Notes under the pieces: generated by a model
The model's input: only the letters and a program-made list of their open reading frames with translations
Told to the model about the DNA's origin: nothing
The model's database searches: none
Shown: positions 15,820 to 16,476 of the stretch, piece after piece
Numbering within the stretch: position 1 is the first letter of the stretch
Layout: every line of letters starts with the position of its first letter
Translations under genes and position numbers: made by a program
Assembly (NCBI GenBank): GCA_964431285.1
Contig: CAYSJO010000232.1
Coordinates: forward strand, 1 to 16,476
Origin: CAUZFZ01 sp964431285
Lineage (GTDB): Bacteria; Planctomycetota; Planctomycetia; Planctomycetales; Planctomycetaceae
Length of the DNA: 16,476 bases
Reading direction: 5' to 3'

Positions 15820-16476
15820 CTACTTCGACCGAAACAATTCACTCACAGCCACCAGACGTACCATTGTCGCCAGGCCGTCACCCTGCCGACGGACATCCAC
15901 TGTTATTGTGTCGATGCTCGAGTGATCGGCAAAGGTCAGCGGTCGCCCCAGAGCGTAAGTCGTCAATTTGTGGACCATCGCGCGAACAAACTGGTCCTGG
16001 CGATGCTCCAGCAGAAACCGTTTAAGCCCGTCCATCCCGTCGAGCTTCTGGTTGTTGAACAACACACTGGTCGCATCGACGGGTTTCCCCTTGATCTGAT
16101 CCCGCCACCGCCCGGCCGCGTCGTAGTTCTCGAAAGCGATTCCCCACGGATCAATCTTTGCGTGACAAGACCTGCATGCGGCATGGTTCCGATGATCTTC
16201 GAGCCGCTGTTTCAGAGTCATCTTCGCAATCTCAGGATCAGCGAGATCGATTTCCGGTACGGCTGGCGGAGGCGGCGGAGGCGGATCATTGAGGATGCTT
16301 TCCAGAAGCCAGATCCCACGCTTAAGTGGGTGGGAGTCAGTGCCGTCCGAATTCATCGCGAGGAGCCCCGCCTGGGTCAACAGCCCGCCGCGCCTCTGAT
16401 TGTTATGAAGTTCAATGCGCAGAAGAAGATTGCCGTGGACACCGGGCTATCAGTTATGCATCGCAAGGCGTTCATT
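15820..16476 (-). pseudogene. DUF1592-family cytochrome, C-terminal part, partial at the edge, tandem stops
   Basis: The reverse-strand gene runs off the right edge. The frame 16476-15823 reads as the end of DUF1592, then DUF1588 with a heme motif CRSCH (16176-16162) and DUF1585 ending VAVSELFRSK. At the edge, NERLAMHN is followed by two stops, TGA (16452-16450) and TAG (16449-16447), and then PGVHGN continues in the same frame. In the first DUF1592 gene this stretch is QRLATHYGIPGV, so the stops replace Gly-Ile. Downstream of them, HNNQRRGGLLTQAGLLAMNSDG is typical of the family. The longest start-to-stop piece is only 186 codons, from a TTG at 16380, and begins in mid-domain, so it is not a natural gene start. 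It lies directly upstream of the intact second DUF1552 gene. Because the stops are within 30 bases of the window edge, poor sequence quality cannot be excluded. Confidence 0.75.

Noticed and set aside
1..16476. CRISPR array, tRNA or rRNA genes, insertion sequence ends
   Set aside because: No regularly spaced repeats, no cloverleaf or rRNA-like segments, and no transposase or terminal inverted repeats were seen on either strand.

Overview
The gene content points to a member of the Planctomycetota. The window holds two DUF1592/PSCyt1-type cytochromes, each paired with a Tat-exported DUF1552 protein, a secreted sulfatase, a Gfo/Idh/MocA protein with a Tat-like leader, and a giant propeller protein with a methyltransferase-like insert. 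This mix is characteristic of that phylum. I cannot place it to genus. There are no tRNA, rRNA, CRISPR or IS signatures.

Layout. Bases 1-118 hold the 3' end of an unrecognised forward gene. A convergent reverse pair follows: a 7-TM membrane protein (1850-981) translationally coupled (TGATG) to a PhnP-like metallo-beta-lactamase-fold hydrolase (981-169). A 515 bp gap separates it from a forward gene (2366-2929) for a helix-turn-helix plus receiver-domain protein, which ends in a clear intrinsic terminator. Next is a reverse Gfo/Idh/MocA oxidoreductase gene (4057-3170) that has lost its C-terminus. From 4313 to 7948 a forward pair encodes a DUF1592-family cytochrome, broken by two in-frame TGA codons and one frameshift, and an intact DUF1552 protein. 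From 7965 to the right edge everything is on the reverse strand. In transcription order it runs: a DUF1592-family gene (running off the edge, with two tandem stop codons), DUF1552, a five-motif propeller protein, a 1079-residue propeller/Rossmann/propeller protein, and a sulfatase.

How the genes fit together. The products from 4313 to 16476 all carry export signals, so they make up an envelope or periplasmic function. Two DUF1592-DUF1552 modules of the same order lie on opposite strands and bracket the propeller and sulfatase genes. A sulfatase next to cytochrome-like and propeller proteins suggests scavenging of sulfated polysaccharide or a related redox process, but the substrate is not shown by the sequence.

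Most notable point. Gene decay, or sequence error, is concentrated here. Both DUF1592 genes and the oxidoreductase are damaged, while both DUF1552 partners and the other genes are intact. I did not find convincing evidence of a wholly new system. The best leads are the asymmetric decay of the two modules, the propeller protein with an embedded methyltransferase-like fold, and the HTH-receiver protein with a non-standard phosphorylation pocket.
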